Source: Candidatus Thalassospirochaeta sargassi
GTDB lineage: Bacteria; Spirochaetota; Spirochaetia; UBA9216
DNA: 63,795 bases
Assembly (NCBI GenBank): GCA_028532855.1
Contig: JAQQAL010000042.1
Span: 1-63,795 of the forward strand
Reading direction: 5' to 3'
Below the pieces are notes generated by a model. The model had not been told where the DNA came from. It searched no databases and saw nothing but the letters and a program-made list of their open reading frames with translations. The position numbers and the translations under genes were made by a program. This document shows positions 16,434-25,849 of the stretch, piece after piece (positions within the stretch are counted from its first letter, which is position 1; the number at the start of each line of letters is the position of its first letter).

Positions 16434-18680
16434 CTATTCTATCCTCCTGATAAAGGCATCAGAATATCCTCCGGCTCTAAAATTGTAAAGCATTATACCG
16501 CTCTCATCTGCGGACAGCGGCCCCAGCAGTAATTTATAACTGACTCCCGCAGACGCCTCATCAGCATATATTGTAACTGGATAGGTCTCAACCAGACTTC
16601 CAGCAGCCTTGATAGCTGAATTCTTTTCCTTATAAGCCCCAAGCTGCAGATAATGTTTCTGCTGTTCCAGTTTTGTCGCCATCACAAGCTCTTCGGGCAT
16701 ACTAAACTCAAGCATCTCCAATGCGCCATCAGGTGCAGCCGGCGCTTCGACGGTCTCGGCTTCTACGACTTCAGCTTCTTCCAACTCCGGCTCATACTCC
16801 GCGATATCTGATTCAAGCGGCTGCTCCTCTTCGGGTTCACCATCAGTGAGTCCGAGTTCTTCTTCAACCAGTTCCGGGGGTCTTACCTCTGCCGGAACCA
16901 AAGTCACTTCAAGATTTTCATCATACTCCGGGACCGCGATATCAACATCTTCTTCATCACCATCATCATGATCAACCGATTCAGCAACCTCGGGAAGCTC
17001 AGTCGGACCAGGAAGTTCAGCCTTCGCTACTTCTTCCGGAGCTTCGGTATAGACCAACTCGTCTTCGGTTTTAGGTAAATCAACAGGCTGAGAAGCATCG
17101 GCAACATTCGGATAATCGCTGATTTCACCTTCATAGCCCGCAGCTTCAGGATTTACATAACCGTCTCCTGCGTCAACAAGAACTGCGGCATCTTCGGCAT
17201 CCGGATAAGGATTTGGGTAATCACTTACACTGCCGGTGAAATCGGCTGCATCAGGGCTGAGATAGCCGTTGGCAATCTCAACAAGTTCTGCCTCATCTCC
17301 GCCGGGGAGAGCGGGTAAAGCCGCAATCTTCATTACAACATCGTCAACTTCAAGCGGAACAGCCTCGTCAAGATTCTCAGTCATTATATAATTCCCGGGT
17401 TCTTCCGCGGTAATCGGTTTCGGACTGTCCAGGTAGTTTGTATCAACAGCAATCGGTTCAGGAAACGAATCCGCCATGTTTATATGATCACCGACAAGAA
17501 CAGCTACAACCTCAACCGGGATATCCGGTTCAGGAGTCGGAAGCCCGGTCAGGGCAACCTCAGCAGCCTGCGTTGCCGGACTGTAATAATCTGACGCTTC
17601 AGTAAGATATTCCCCGTCTTCTTCACTCACCTTCTCAATGACCTCGGGAAGCATACTGATACTGAAATCTTCTACATCACGATAAACAGGTTCGGTTTCA
17701 TTCAGACCTGCTGAAAGCAGTTCAAGACTGCTGACAGGAACCTCAAGACCGGCAGGTTCAGGATCATCTGTCAAGGGGACTGCGCCCGCAAGCCCGTCAT
17801 CGGTGGGTCCGCCATCTTCAACGGCAACCTCACCTGCCCCTGCTCCGGCAGTTTCTTCAGGCCACAAGACATCGGTTTCACCTGCAGGAGCAAGTTCGCC
17901 GGCTTTGACCGTTTCTTCTATAGGATTACCATCATCTAATTCATCCATAGTAAGATAAACAGGCTCCGGCTGAGCTTCCGGCTCTTCAGCTTCAATTGTA
18001 TCAGGCCAGTCATACGGCTTTTCAGGACTGTCCGCGGCAATATCAGCGGGTACCGGCTCTTCTGTTATAAGAACCTCAGCATCTTTTAAGCCGTCTTTAA
18101 GCAGGGTTGGAACGGAGGTTTCAGTTTCTGCCTGTTCAGCTGCAGTGAAGCTTTCTGGTTCAGGTTCAGGTTCAATAACCACAACAGCCTCAGGTTCTGG
18201 TTCTGGTTCTGGTTCAACTTCAACCGTCCGGTCCTGATAGGCTGGCTCTTCTGACGAACCGAATGAAGCAGCCGGATTCAGGTCCGGATCAGGGCTATAA
18301 GCGAGATCATCGTAAACCGGAGTCTCAACGGTCTGCCCCGCGGAGATCTTCCGAACCTTAATCCTTGCAATATCATTCTGAAAAATGCCAAGCTCCTGAG
18401 CGGCTTCACTTGAAACCAGCATCAGCAGTCCGGGATCGGAAAGCCTGTCTACGACTATCAACCTGGTGCGTTTACCGTTCTCAAGATTCTCAACCTCAAC
18501 ATAATCATTCTGCTGAAACGAATTTGATGCACCGTAGAAACCGGTGAAAGGGAATTCCCCGTATCGCCCCATCGCAGCACTGCCTTCCCATATTGATTCG
18601 GCGGGAAGCTGACACAGCGCCGACAGCAGTAATATTGTTAATATTGATATAAATATCGTTTTTTTAGAAATTTCCATCAT
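16434..18680 (-). CDS. Large acidic SPOR-domain protein with DPBB-like N-terminus
   Basis: A 748-residue exported protein. It has a signal peptide (about residues 1-28) and an N-terminal RlpA/double-psi-barrel-like segment (about 40-115: GFYGASNSFQQNDYVEVENL, LMLVSSEAAQELGI). A very acidic, proline-rich low-complexity stretch runs over about 550 residues with PEPEPE runs and imperfect repeats (YLSPDAADFTGSVSDYPN; YVNPEAAGYEGEISDYPN). A C-terminal SPOR domain (about 672-748, HYLQLGAYKEKNSAIKAA) would bind denuded septal peptidoglycan. Tandem ATGs follow AGGAG. A role at the division site or in wall remodelling is inferred; the acidic linker could span the periplasm. Confidence 0.8.
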   Translation of the reverse strand: MMEISKKTIFISILTILLLSALCQLPAESIWEGSAAMGRYGEFPFTGFYGASNSFQQNDYVEVENLENGKRTRLIVVDRLSDPGLLMLVSSEAAQELGIFQNDIARIKVRKISAGQTVETPVYDDLAYSPDPDLNPAASFGSSEEPAYQDRTVEVEPEPEPEPEAVVVIEPEPEPESFTAAEQAETETSVPTLLKDGLKDAEVLITEEPVPADIAADSPEKPYDWPDTIEAEEPEAQPEPVYLTMDELDDGNPIEETVKAGELAPAGETDVLWPEETAGAGAGEVAVEDGGPTDDGLAGAVPLTDDPEPAGLEVPVSSLELLSAGLNETEPVYRDVEDFSISMLPEVIEKVSEEDGEYLTEASDYYSPATQAAEVALTGLPTPEPDIPVEVVAVLVGDHINMADSFPEPIAVDTNYLDSPKPITAEEPGNYIMTENLDEAVPLEVDDVVMKIAALPALPGGDEAELVEIANGYLSPDAADFTGSVSDYPNPYPDAEDAAVLVDAGDGYVNPEAAGYEGEISDYPNVADASQPVDLPKTEDELVYTEAPEEVAKAELPGPTELPEVAESVDHDDGDEEDVDIAVPEYDENLEVTLVPAEVRPPELVEEELGLTDGEPEEEQPLESDIAEYEPELEEAEVVEAETVEAPAAPDGALEMLEFSMPEELVMATKLEQQKHYLQLGAYKEKNSAIKAAGSLVETYPVTIYADEASAGVSYKLLLGPLSADESGIMLYNFRAGGYSDAFIRRIE

Positions 18681-18737
18681 AAAGAGACTCCTGATCAGAT
18701 TTTCGGACGAAAATTAGCTTAATTTAAACTTTTTTGT

Positions 18738-19256
18738 TCAATTAAATGACTGAAGCTTCGTCACTAATTCTGATGCCATATCCGCACCGGCTTCGGTAAA
18801 ACTGTCCAGCAGCTCTTCCATACCCAGCTCTCTGCGGATTTTCAATTCCTTTACAGCTTCACTTGATACGGTTCTGCCTGTATTTGTATACAGTGAGTAT
18901 TTAGCGTTCTGAGGAACAGGCAGGGTATCTTCAACTGCCTCGGGGAAGTTTACCTCAAGAATCATCACACTGCCGGCCCCAAGACGGTTTCCCATTATTC
19001 TTGCAACATCATTATTATCCTTTGCGGCAGAACCTGATAACTTTCTACATTCATTAAGATAGGAATTAGTCACAATATGTCCTGCTTCAAAAAACTCATT
19101 CATAATCCCGTCTTCGAAAGCCCGCAGGACGGATATTGTCCATGGAGATTTCTCTGCCTCTTCACCATTGTCGCTGATACAGAACAGAACTGTTTCAGCC
19201 TGAAGTAAAGATAGGCTGAATAGCGAAAGTATTATCATAAAAACTGATTTCTTCAT
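18738..19256 (-). CDS. Small exported protein of unknown function
   Basis: A 172-residue protein with a signal peptide (MKKSVFMII... ending LQA, residues 1-20). The mature part contains VLRAFEDGIMNEFFEAGHIVTNSY and GNRLGAGSVMILEVNF, an alternating alpha/beta layout. It is reminiscent of periplasmic proteins of the TolB-N or CsgG-like type that measure lipoprotein-like partners, but I cannot assign a family. It begins a minus-strand cluster followed by the SPOR protein after 57 nt and is divergent from the polysaccharide operon with only 65 bp between start codons. Confidence 0.65.
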   Translation of the reverse strand: MKKSVFMIILSLFSLSLLQAETVLFCISDNGEEAEKSPWTISVLRAFEDGIMNEFFEAGHIVTNSYLNECRKLSGSAAKDNNDVARIMGNRLGAGSVMILEVNFPEAVEDTLPVPQNAKYSLYTNTGRTVSSEAVKELKIRRELGMEELLDSFTEAGADMASELVTKLQSFN

Positions 19257-19321
19257 GTCCTCATTATCGGAATGAGCGCTGTAATCTTGAAGCGAATCAG
19301 TTTCCGTGATACGTTACCCTC

Positions 19322-20581
19322 ATGGCAGATGAAAATATAAAGATTGAACAGCAAACCGGCGATGATGAAATATCATTAATGGATTTAATTTCAGTAATAG
19401 CAAAAAGATGGATGTTTATATTCTTTTCCACATTTATAGCTGCGGTGCTGATTCTCGGCTACTCGGTTTATACCATTAAAGCTGCTCCGGACGCACCGCT
19501 GAATAAACTTCCCAACATTTACCGACCTCAGGTAATAGTAAGGCTTCAGGAATCATCGAGCTCTTCCACCCTGTCGAATATGCTCAACAGCAGCGACCTA
19601 GGATTACTTTCAGGGCTTGTATCAACAAGCGCCGGGGCAACAAATGCGGATCTTGCGCAGGCTCTAATAGTAGGGAACACCCTTGCTGATCAGATAGCGG
19701 AGGAGATGAATTTCATTGAAAAATATCATATAGAAAAATTTCCTGTAACTTCAGCACGTATGGCCTTCACTGAAAATCTAACAGTAGAATACGCGGCTGA
19801 AACCGGTTTTCTTACTATAGGTTTTGAAGACATTGATCCTGTATTCGCTACTGAGGTTGTGAACCGCTCCCTGGAACTGCTTGAGGAAAGGTTTCGGAGC
19901 CTTACAATGGATAGTATTCTCACCAGGAAGGAATTTCTCGAACAGCAGCTTGCTGATCAGGAGGCTGAACTTAACAGAGCTCAGGAAGCGATAATTGAAT
20001 TCCAAAAAGCCTACGGGATAGTTGATATAGAAAGTCAGACAGAAGCCCAGATTAGTGAACTGACATCATTGAATTCCTCTCTGCTTCAGAAACAGGTGGA
20101 ACTTATTGCGCTTAAGGAAAAGCGCCGTGAAGAGGACCCTCAGGTTCAGAGACTCGAAAACGATATTGACAACCTGAAACAGCTGATTGATGCGAAAACT
20201 ACCGGTTTTCAAGACTTCTCAACATCAACTGATTACATTCCGCAGAATAAGCTGCCTGAACTCACAGCGGTATACACAAACCTGCAGGCAGAGGCGACCC
20301 TTATGAGTCAGATGTATCTGACCTTCAAAGGACAATATGAGTCGGTCAAGCTTGAAGAAGCGGATAATTCAAAACAGTTTCAGATAATTGAGAGAGCCGA
20401 GGTCCCTGAAAGAAAGGCAAAACCGTCACGGTCCAAAATCTGTCTGATAGTAACTATTGCAGTAATGTTTCTGGCAATATTTTTGTCTTTTATCTTCGAA
20501 TACTTCGACCGTATAAAAAAGGATCCGGTAGAATCCGTAAAGCTGAATGAGATTAGGAATAGCCTGAGACTTAAAAAATGA
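19322..20581 (+). CDS. Wzz-type polysaccharide chain-length determinant
   Basis: A polysaccharide co-polymerase of the inner membrane that sets chain length. The 419-residue protein has a cytoplasmic N-terminus (ISLMDLISVIAKRW), a first membrane segment at about 31-50, a long periplasmic part with coiled coil (about 200-340: EFLEQQLADQEAELNRAQEAI) and a second membrane segment near 372-396. A proline-rich motif before it (ERAEVPERKAKPSRSK) is typical of Wzz. There is no C-terminal tyrosine kinase domain. It begins the polysaccharide operon, and its stop overlaps the LoaP-like gene as ATGA. Confidence 0.88.
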   Translation: MADENIKIEQQTGDDEISLMDLISVIAKRWMFIFFSTFIAAVLILGYSVYTIKAAPDAPLNKLPNIYRPQVIVRLQESSSSSTLSNMLNSSDLGLLSGLVSTSAGATNADLAQALIVGNTLADQIAEEMNFIEKYHIEKFPVTSARMAFTENLTVEYAAETGFLTIGFEDIDPVFATEVVNRSLELLEERFRSLTMDSILTRKEFLEQQLADQEAELNRAQEAIIEFQKAYGIVDIESQTEAQISELTSLNSSLLQKQVELIALKEKRREEDPQVQRLENDIDNLKQLIDAKTTGFQDFSTSTDYIPQNKLPELTAVYTNLQAEATLMSQMYLTFKGQYESVKLEEADNSKQFQIIERAEVPERKAKPSRSKICLIVTIAVMFLAIFLSFIFEYFDRIKKDPVESVKLNEIRNSLRLKK

Positions 20582-21126
20582 AATATTTTGCTGTTCAGGT
20601 AAGATCAGGGAAGGAAGAACATTTCCTGGAACTCGCCCGGCAGAATATGAGCAGGTCGGGATATACAGAAGAGGACTGTGCAAGGCTTTTCTGGCCTCGC
20701 AGAAGCCTTCGGGAAAGAAGACGGGGTGTTGTCAATGACTGTGTAAAACCCCTCTACCCCGGTTATATCTTTTATATGGGCGAAGAAATATCCCCCGACC
20801 TGCACTGGATACTCAGACGAAGCCCCGGGTTTTCCCGGTTTTTAAAGGACAACCGAAACATAGAACCCTTGACTGAAAATGATCGTGAAATACTCACCCA
20901 CTTCCTTCGCTTTGGAGAGGTCACCGGCCGCTCCAAGGTATACTTCGATGAAAACAACCGGATTGTTGTTGTTTCGGGACCAATGAGCGGTCTTGAGGGT
21001 ATAATTGAGCGGGTGGACCGCCGAAAAGGCCGGGCAAAGATAAGACTTTCACTGAATAATAATTCTATGCTTGTCGATCTGGCCTTTGATGTTATAAAAT
21101 CAGCAGAAGAAAAGAATGGAAAGTAA
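20578..21126 (+). CDS. LoaP/NusG-family specialised transcription antiterminator
   Basis: A 182-residue NusG paralogue: an N-terminal NGN domain (YFAVQVRSGKEEHFLELA, then PLYPGYIFYMGEE and LRRSPGFSRFLKDN) and a C-terminal KOW domain (about 120-175: RIVVVSGPMSGLEGIIERVD). Specialised NusG proteins of the LoaP, UpxY or RfaH type ride on RNA polymerase to suppress termination in long biosynthetic operons. LoaP-like features are the location in a polysaccharide locus and the VVSGPMSGLEG start of KOW; the exact subfamily is inferred. It is coupled to wzz by ATGA and overlaps the next gene by 11 nt, so it probably acts on its own long operon. Confidence 0.85.
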   Translation: MKYFAVQVRSGKEEHFLELARQNMSRSGYTEEDCARLFWPRRSLRERRRGVVNDCVKPLYPGYIFYMGEEISPDLHWILRRSPGFSRFLKDNRNIEPLTENDREILTHFLRFGEVTGRSKVYFDENNRIVVVSGPMSGLEGIIERVDRRKGRAKIRLSLNNNSMLVDLAFDVIKSAEEKNGK

Positions 21127-22591
21127 AAACACCAGAATCTACATAATAGGTGCCGGTTTTGCCGGACAGGAAATCGCCAACGAGCTCACCAGAAAGGGTA
21201 TATTCGGAACTGTCATAGGTTTTATAGATGATGACCCCGGAAAAATCGGTACATCTATCGACGGGATCCCCGTCTTCGGGCCTATTACCGATATGGATAA
21301 AATCCAGAATACCGAGCCTGCCGATGAAGCAATAATCGCCATTCCCGGAGCACCGGGCGACACCCTGAAGCGAATCTACTCAATTTTAAAAGATACCAAA
21401 CTTGGAACCATCAGGCTGCTCCCGGGTATTTCACAGATTATCGAGGGTGATGCTCATCTTATACAGACGCGCGAAATAGCTGCTGAAGATTTAATCGGCC
21501 GCGATTCCGCTATCATATCCCTGAAAGAAAGCCTGTCCTACCTTCGCGGCAGGAGAGTCCTGATAACCGGTGCCGGCGGCAGTATAGGCGGCGAGCTGTC
21601 AAGACAGCTTCTCTCCGGGGGAGCGCAGCGGCTCTACCTGCTCGATCACGGAGAGAACAGCCTGTACGAAATAGAAGCTGAGCTGAAACTCCTTCAGGAA
21701 GAGGGTGTTGGCGAGGCGGCCGCAATTGTACCCGTCGTGGGTGATCTGCAGGATCGTGAATACATGCATTTTATCCTGTCCAGACTTAAGGCCGATGTAA
21801 TCTTTCACTGCGCCGCCTACAAACACGTTCCGATGATGGAGATGAACCCGGTTGAAGCCGTTAAGAATAATGTATTCGGCACAAGAAACCTGGTGGATGC
21901 GGCCAAAAGCAGCGGGGTATCCAAGTTTGTGCTTATATCTACCGATAAAGCGGTAGAGCCCGTAAGCATTTACGGTTCTTCAAAGATGATTGCAGAAGAG
22001 ATTGTACTTTCCGGAAATTCTCCGGACACTGAAATGATGGCGGTACGCTTCGGAAACGTTCTGGGATCACGCGGAAGCATCGTGCCGCTGTTTCAAAAGC
22101 AGATAAGCAAGGGGGGGCCTGTCACCATCACCCACCCGGATATAAAACGATATTTTATGACGATACCCGAAGCAGCCTCCCTGGTGCTTAAGGCCGGCGG
22201 AGTTGGTGAGGGCGGGGTTCTTTACCTGCTTGATATGGGAGACCCCATTATTATCAGAGATCTCGCCGAACAGATGATCAATTTCTACGGGTACAGACCC
22301 GGAATGGATATTCCCATTGTTACGATAGGCCTCAGGCCCGGTGAGAAACTCGAAGAAAAACTATGGTCATCAGATGAGAACCCGCAGCCTACCGGGAATC
22401 CGGGTATTATTAAACTCGAAAAAGAGGAAAAATTCAGCGGTGGTGTTCAGCCATTGCTGGATAAGCTGAGTGAGATATGTTTCTTCAACGAATCAAACTC
22501 CGAATCCTATAGAAACCGCCGAAAACTCAGGAATACGCTGAAAGAATATATCCCAGAACTGGAAATACCTGAAAATGAACCGGAATACTGA
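21116..22591 (+). CDS. CapD/WbpM-like nucleotide-sugar 4,6-dehydratase (soluble form)
   Basis: A 491-residue NAD(P)-dependent sugar-nucleotide enzyme. It has an N-terminal Rossmann-like domain (IIGAGFAGQEIA near 9-20) and a short-chain dehydrogenase core with VLITGAGGSIGGELSRQL near 145, ISTDKAVEPVSIYGSSK carrying the YxxxK motif, and a C-terminal RPGEKLEEKL stretch. The N-terminal membrane helices found in WbpM-type enzymes are missing, giving a shorter soluble form. The expected reaction is dehydration of a UDP-HexNAc to a 4-keto-6-deoxy sugar, which the adjoining DegT enzyme can aminate. It overlaps genes on both sides. Confidence 0.87.
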   Translation: MESKNTRIYIIGAGFAGQEIANELTRKGIFGTVIGFIDDDPGKIGTSIDGIPVFGPITDMDKIQNTEPADEAIIAIPGAPGDTLKRIYSILKDTKLGTIRLLPGISQIIEGDAHLIQTREIAAEDLIGRDSAIISLKESLSYLRGRRVLITGAGGSIGGELSRQLLSGGAQRLYLLDHGENSLYEIEAELKLLQEEGVGEAAAIVPVVGDLQDREYMHFILSRLKADVIFHCAAYKHVPMMEMNPVEAVKNNVFGTRNLVDAAKSSGVSKFVLISTDKAVEPVSIYGSSKMIAEEIVLSGNSPDTEMMAVRFGNVLGSRGSIVPLFQKQISKGGPVTITHPDIKRYFMTIPEAASLVLKAGGVGEGGVLYLLDMGDPIIIRDLAEQMINFYGYRPGMDIPIVTIGLRPGEKLEEKLWSSDENPQPTGNPGIIKLEKEEKFSGGVQPLLDKLSEICFFNESNSESYRNRRKLRNTLKEYIPELEIPENEPEY

Positions 22592-23750
22592 TTTCATACC
22601 CTTTGCAAGACCGTCTTTTTCCAAAGAAGAAGAAGCCGCGGTACTTGAAGTACTTCGCAGCGGCTGGGTGACAACCGGAAAAGCTGCCACAGAACTTGAA
22701 CAGCGGGTGGCAGAAGCCAGTCATGTGAAACACGCCCTTGCTGTTAATTCCGCTACTTCAGGCCTGCATCTGGCACTGGAAGCATCAGGCGTCGGTGAAG
22801 GAGACTACGTAATTACAAGCCCCTACACCTTTACAGCCTCGGCTGAGGTTATCCGATACTGCGGCGCACACCCCCTATTCGTTGATATAGAAAAAGACGG
22901 ATATAATATCTCACCGGAGAATATTGAGAGGGCAGCTGCCTCAGCAGATAGCCTGAACGGAAGAATAGCTGCGATAATGCCGGTCCACGTCGGTGGGGAA
23001 ACATGCAAACGCAGAGAAATTCTTGCAATCGCGGAAAAGGCCGGAGCAGCCGTAATTGAAGATGGCGCTCATCTGCAGCCCGGCCCCCTGCTGACCGATG
23101 ACAATAGTATTCTTGTTTATTCATTTTATGCAACAAAATGTATCACAACCGGTGAGGGCGGCATGGTGATAACCAACAATGACGAGGCTGCAGCGCGGAT
23201 GAAGACTATGCGGTTTCATGGTATTGACCGCGAAGCATGGAACCGCTACAGGGCAAAAGGAGACAGCTCCTGGAATTACGATATAACCGCAGCAGGTTTT
23301 AAGTACAACCTTCCTGACCTTCTTGCAGCAATCGGTACCGTTCAGATGGACAGGGCGGATGAAATGCTCAAAAAAAGACAGGATATTGCAGCCCGCTACG
23401 ACAGGGCCTTCGGCAGCTGCAGTCAACTGAAGATACCGGAATCATGCAGAGAATCAAGCAGACATCTGTATATACTCAGAATTGTTCCTGAACAGCTGTC
23501 GATTGGACGGGACGAACTCATATCAGTAATTACCGAAAAAGGTATAGGTCTTTCCGTCCACTACAGACCCCTGCATATGATGTCCTACTACGCAGATAAA
23601 TACAGTCTGCAGCCTCAGGACTTTCCTGAAGCGCTGAAAAGATTTGAAAATTCGTTCAGCATACCAATATATCCTGATCTGACTGAGGAAGAAATATCAA
23701 GGATAATCAATACGATACTCAATACCTGCAGCAGGTACAGGAGAGATTAG
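22575..23750 (+). CDS. DegT/DnrJ/EryC1-family sugar aminotransferase
   Basis: A PLP enzyme of 391 residues. Family features: SGWVTTGKAATELEQRVA near the start, NSATSGLHLALEASGVGEGD, VIEDGAHLQPG, and the Schiff-base lysine Lys188 in SFYATKCITTGEGG. The late HYRPLHMMSYY stretch is typical. It should transfer an amino group to the 4-keto sugar made by the upstream dehydratase, giving a 4-amino-4,6-dideoxy sugar. Its start lies 17 nt inside the dehydratase gene and its stop shares one base with the next start, so translation is tightly coupled. Confidence 0.9.
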   Translation: MNRNTDFIPFARPSFSKEEEAAVLEVLRSGWVTTGKAATELEQRVAEASHVKHALAVNSATSGLHLALEASGVGEGDYVITSPYTFTASAEVIRYCGAHPLFVDIEKDGYNISPENIERAAASADSLNGRIAAIMPVHVGGETCKRREILAIAEKAGAAVIEDGAHLQPGPLLTDDNSILVYSFYATKCITTGEGGMVITNNDEAAARMKTMRFHGIDREAWNRYRAKGDSSWNYDITAAGFKYNLPDLLAAIGTVQMDRADEMLKKRQDIAARYDRAFGSCSQLKIPESCRESSRHLYILRIVPEQLSIGRDELISVITEKGIGLSVHYRPLHMMSYYADKYSLQPQDFPEALKRFENSFSIPIYPDLTEEEISRIINTILNTCSRYRRD

Positions 23751-25849
23751 TGCTCGATACACATAAAAACAAGCGTTTTATATGTGACTACTACAGTCCG
23801 GGAATGATAATTATTAAAATCATCCGCGCAGAAGTACCCGGCGGGATAATAAGCGGTATCAGCATGCCTGAACTTCCAGCCGATGTAGGAATAATAGGAT
23901 TCGAAGATATTCCAGCTGAAAAAGACCTTCATGTATTCAGCAGATCCATGCCCCTGCTCTGCGACGGCAACATAAAATATGAAGGTGAACCCGTTCTCCT
24001 TCTCTACGGAAAAGATGAGAAGGAACTCGATATTCTTGCATCGGAGATAAGAATAGACTATGAAACAGATTATACGCTGGCCTCGATGGAAACGTACACT
24101 GAAGAACAGGTTGACAGGGAACTGAAATACAGCCGGGGTAAACCGGACCGCAATTTCGCGAAGGCTCACAAGATAATCGAAGAAACATATTCAACATCCT
24201 CACAACACCACTATGATCTTGAACCGCAGGGTGCCGCCGCCATGATAAACGAAGCCGGAGGAGTTGATATAACCTCTGCAACCCAGTGGCCCTTTAATGT
24301 GCGGGATAATGTTTCTGAATGCCTGGGTATTCCCAAGAAAAAGGTAAACATCGATGTCCCTGCCATGGGCAAAACCCATAGCGGAAAACTCTGGTACGCT
24401 GGGCTGCTTGCTTGCTATGCGGCAATAGTTACCTGGAAAACAAATGAGCCTTCATTCTGCCTTATACCAAAAACCGATTCAATCCTCTACACCCCGGGCC
24501 GGGCGGCATCAATAATCAGACATAAAACAGGAATTGATGAAAACGGGAAAATTCTCTGCCGCAGTATAGATATATCAATAGATTCCGGAGCATGCCCGAT
24601 GTTGTCGGAAGAAGTTATTAATAGAATCTGTTTTTCAGCAGCCGGCGTATACATGACCCCGGCACTGGAAATAACCGCCCGAAGCATAAGAACAAATAAT
24701 CCGCCGTCGGGAGCCTTCAACGGTATGGGATTTCACCAGAGTTTCTTTGCCGGCGAATGTCACGCAAACTCGCTTGCAGCTGCAGCCGGACTGGGCCCCC
24801 TTGAATGGCGGAAAATGAATACAGCCCGCAAACATATCAATCTGCCAATTGGATGGGAAAGCCGCAAGCCCATTCAGTTGGATAAATTACTCGATACGGT
24901 CGCCGAAATGTCTGACTATAAGCGTAAACACGCGGCTTACAGCCTGTCGGCAAAGATGCAGAACGATTTTTCCGGTAAGAAACGCGGCATCGGCATCTCG
25001 GTCTGCTGCCAGGGTAACGGGTTTATGGGCAAGGTTGAAGAAAATGAGAAATACACTGTGTCGGCAAGGCTTGATACGGACGGCTCGCTGTCACTGTTCA
25101 CCTCTGCCGTACCTGAGAATTTCCAGACAGCAAGTCTGTGGCGCGATATCGCAGGCGGCATCCTTGAAATTAATCCCGACGACGTAAGAATTGAAACTGT
25201 AAACACTTCGCTTGTTCCGGATTCGGGGCCGAGCCTTTTTTCAAGGAATATCACTATTATTACCCAGCTTATCGAAAAATGCTGCAACGCAATAAAAAAG
25301 AGCCGGTTCAGACTGCCGCTGCCCATAGAGGTTAAACGCTCATACCGTCTGCCGCGGACCAACGGTTGGGATCCGGAAAGCTTCAGCGGCAACCCCTTCC
25401 CCATTGTAAGCTGGGGGGCTGCAGTCGTCGAAACCGAAACCGATCCTATAACCCTCGAAACCTCAATCAGGGGGGTCTGGCTTGCTGCCGACTGCGGTAA
25501 AATAATGAACATTGAACTTGCAAAGGCGGAAATCGAAAGCGAAATATTCAGATCGGTGATAAGCAGCACTATGAAACCCCCGGCGGTCAAATATGCCCGC
25601 CTTGGTATCCCGCTGACCCCTGTTCAGCCTCAGAATCCTTTTGCGGTCAGGATAGAGTTCTTAAGCAGCCGGGAAAACAAACCAGGCGGCATAGGCGAAC
25701 TGCCCGACAGCCTGATACCCGCGGCTCTCTCCGAAGCTCTGTCCATGGGACTGAATATAAAACTTGCAGACCTGCCCTCTACGTCGGAATCACTTTTCCG
25801 TCAGCTTGAACACATATCCAACACTCAGGAGACTGAACTTGAAGATTGA
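23750..25849 (+). CDS. Divergent molybdopterin-subunit protein of the xanthine dehydrogenase family
   Basis: The 699-residue product resembles the large subunit of molybdenum hydroxylases. Recognisable parts are HHYDLEPQGAAAMINEAGG, TNNPPSGAFNGMGFHQSFFA (canonical AFRGFG is AFNGMG here) and KPGGIGELPDSLIPAAL, which keeps the active-site glutamate. Other cofactor motifs are altered: GGGFGGK is replaced by AMGKTHSGK and the GQG loop is not evident. The GTG start shares a base with the aminotransferase stop. The iron-sulfur and FAD subunits follow, so it probably forms a three-subunit enzyme. Substrate and cofactor are unknown, and loss of ordinary hydroxylase activity is possible. Confidence 0.8.
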   Translation: MLDTHKNKRFICDYYSPGMIIIKIIRAEVPGGIISGISMPELPADVGIIGFEDIPAEKDLHVFSRSMPLLCDGNIKYEGEPVLLLYGKDEKELDILASEIRIDYETDYTLASMETYTEEQVDRELKYSRGKPDRNFAKAHKIIEETYSTSSQHHYDLEPQGAAAMINEAGGVDITSATQWPFNVRDNVSECLGIPKKKVNIDVPAMGKTHSGKLWYAGLLACYAAIVTWKTNEPSFCLIPKTDSILYTPGRAASIIRHKTGIDENGKILCRSIDISIDSGACPMLSEEVINRICFSAAGVYMTPALEITARSIRTNNPPSGAFNGMGFHQSFFAGECHANSLAAAAGLGPLEWRKMNTARKHINLPIGWESRKPIQLDKLLDTVAEMSDYKRKHAAYSLSAKMQNDFSGKKRGIGISVCCQGNGFMGKVEENEKYTVSARLDTDGSLSLFTSAVPENFQTASLWRDIAGGILEINPDDVRIETVNTSLVPDSGPSLFSRNITIITQLIEKCCNAIKKSRFRLPLPIEVKRSYRLPRTNGWDPESFSGNPFPIVSWGAAVVETETDPITLETSIRGVWLAADCGKIMNIELAKAEIESEIFRSVISSTMKPPAVKYARLGIPLTPVQPQNPFAVRIEFLSSRENKPGGIGELPDSLIPAALSEALSMGLNIKLADLPSTSESLFRQLEHISNTQETELED

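Noticed and set aside
19260-19276. CTCATT/AATGAG hairpin as a LoaP target
   Set aside because: It sits next to the start codon of the opposite gene, and a promoter upstream of it would have to lie inside that gene; no support beyond pairing.
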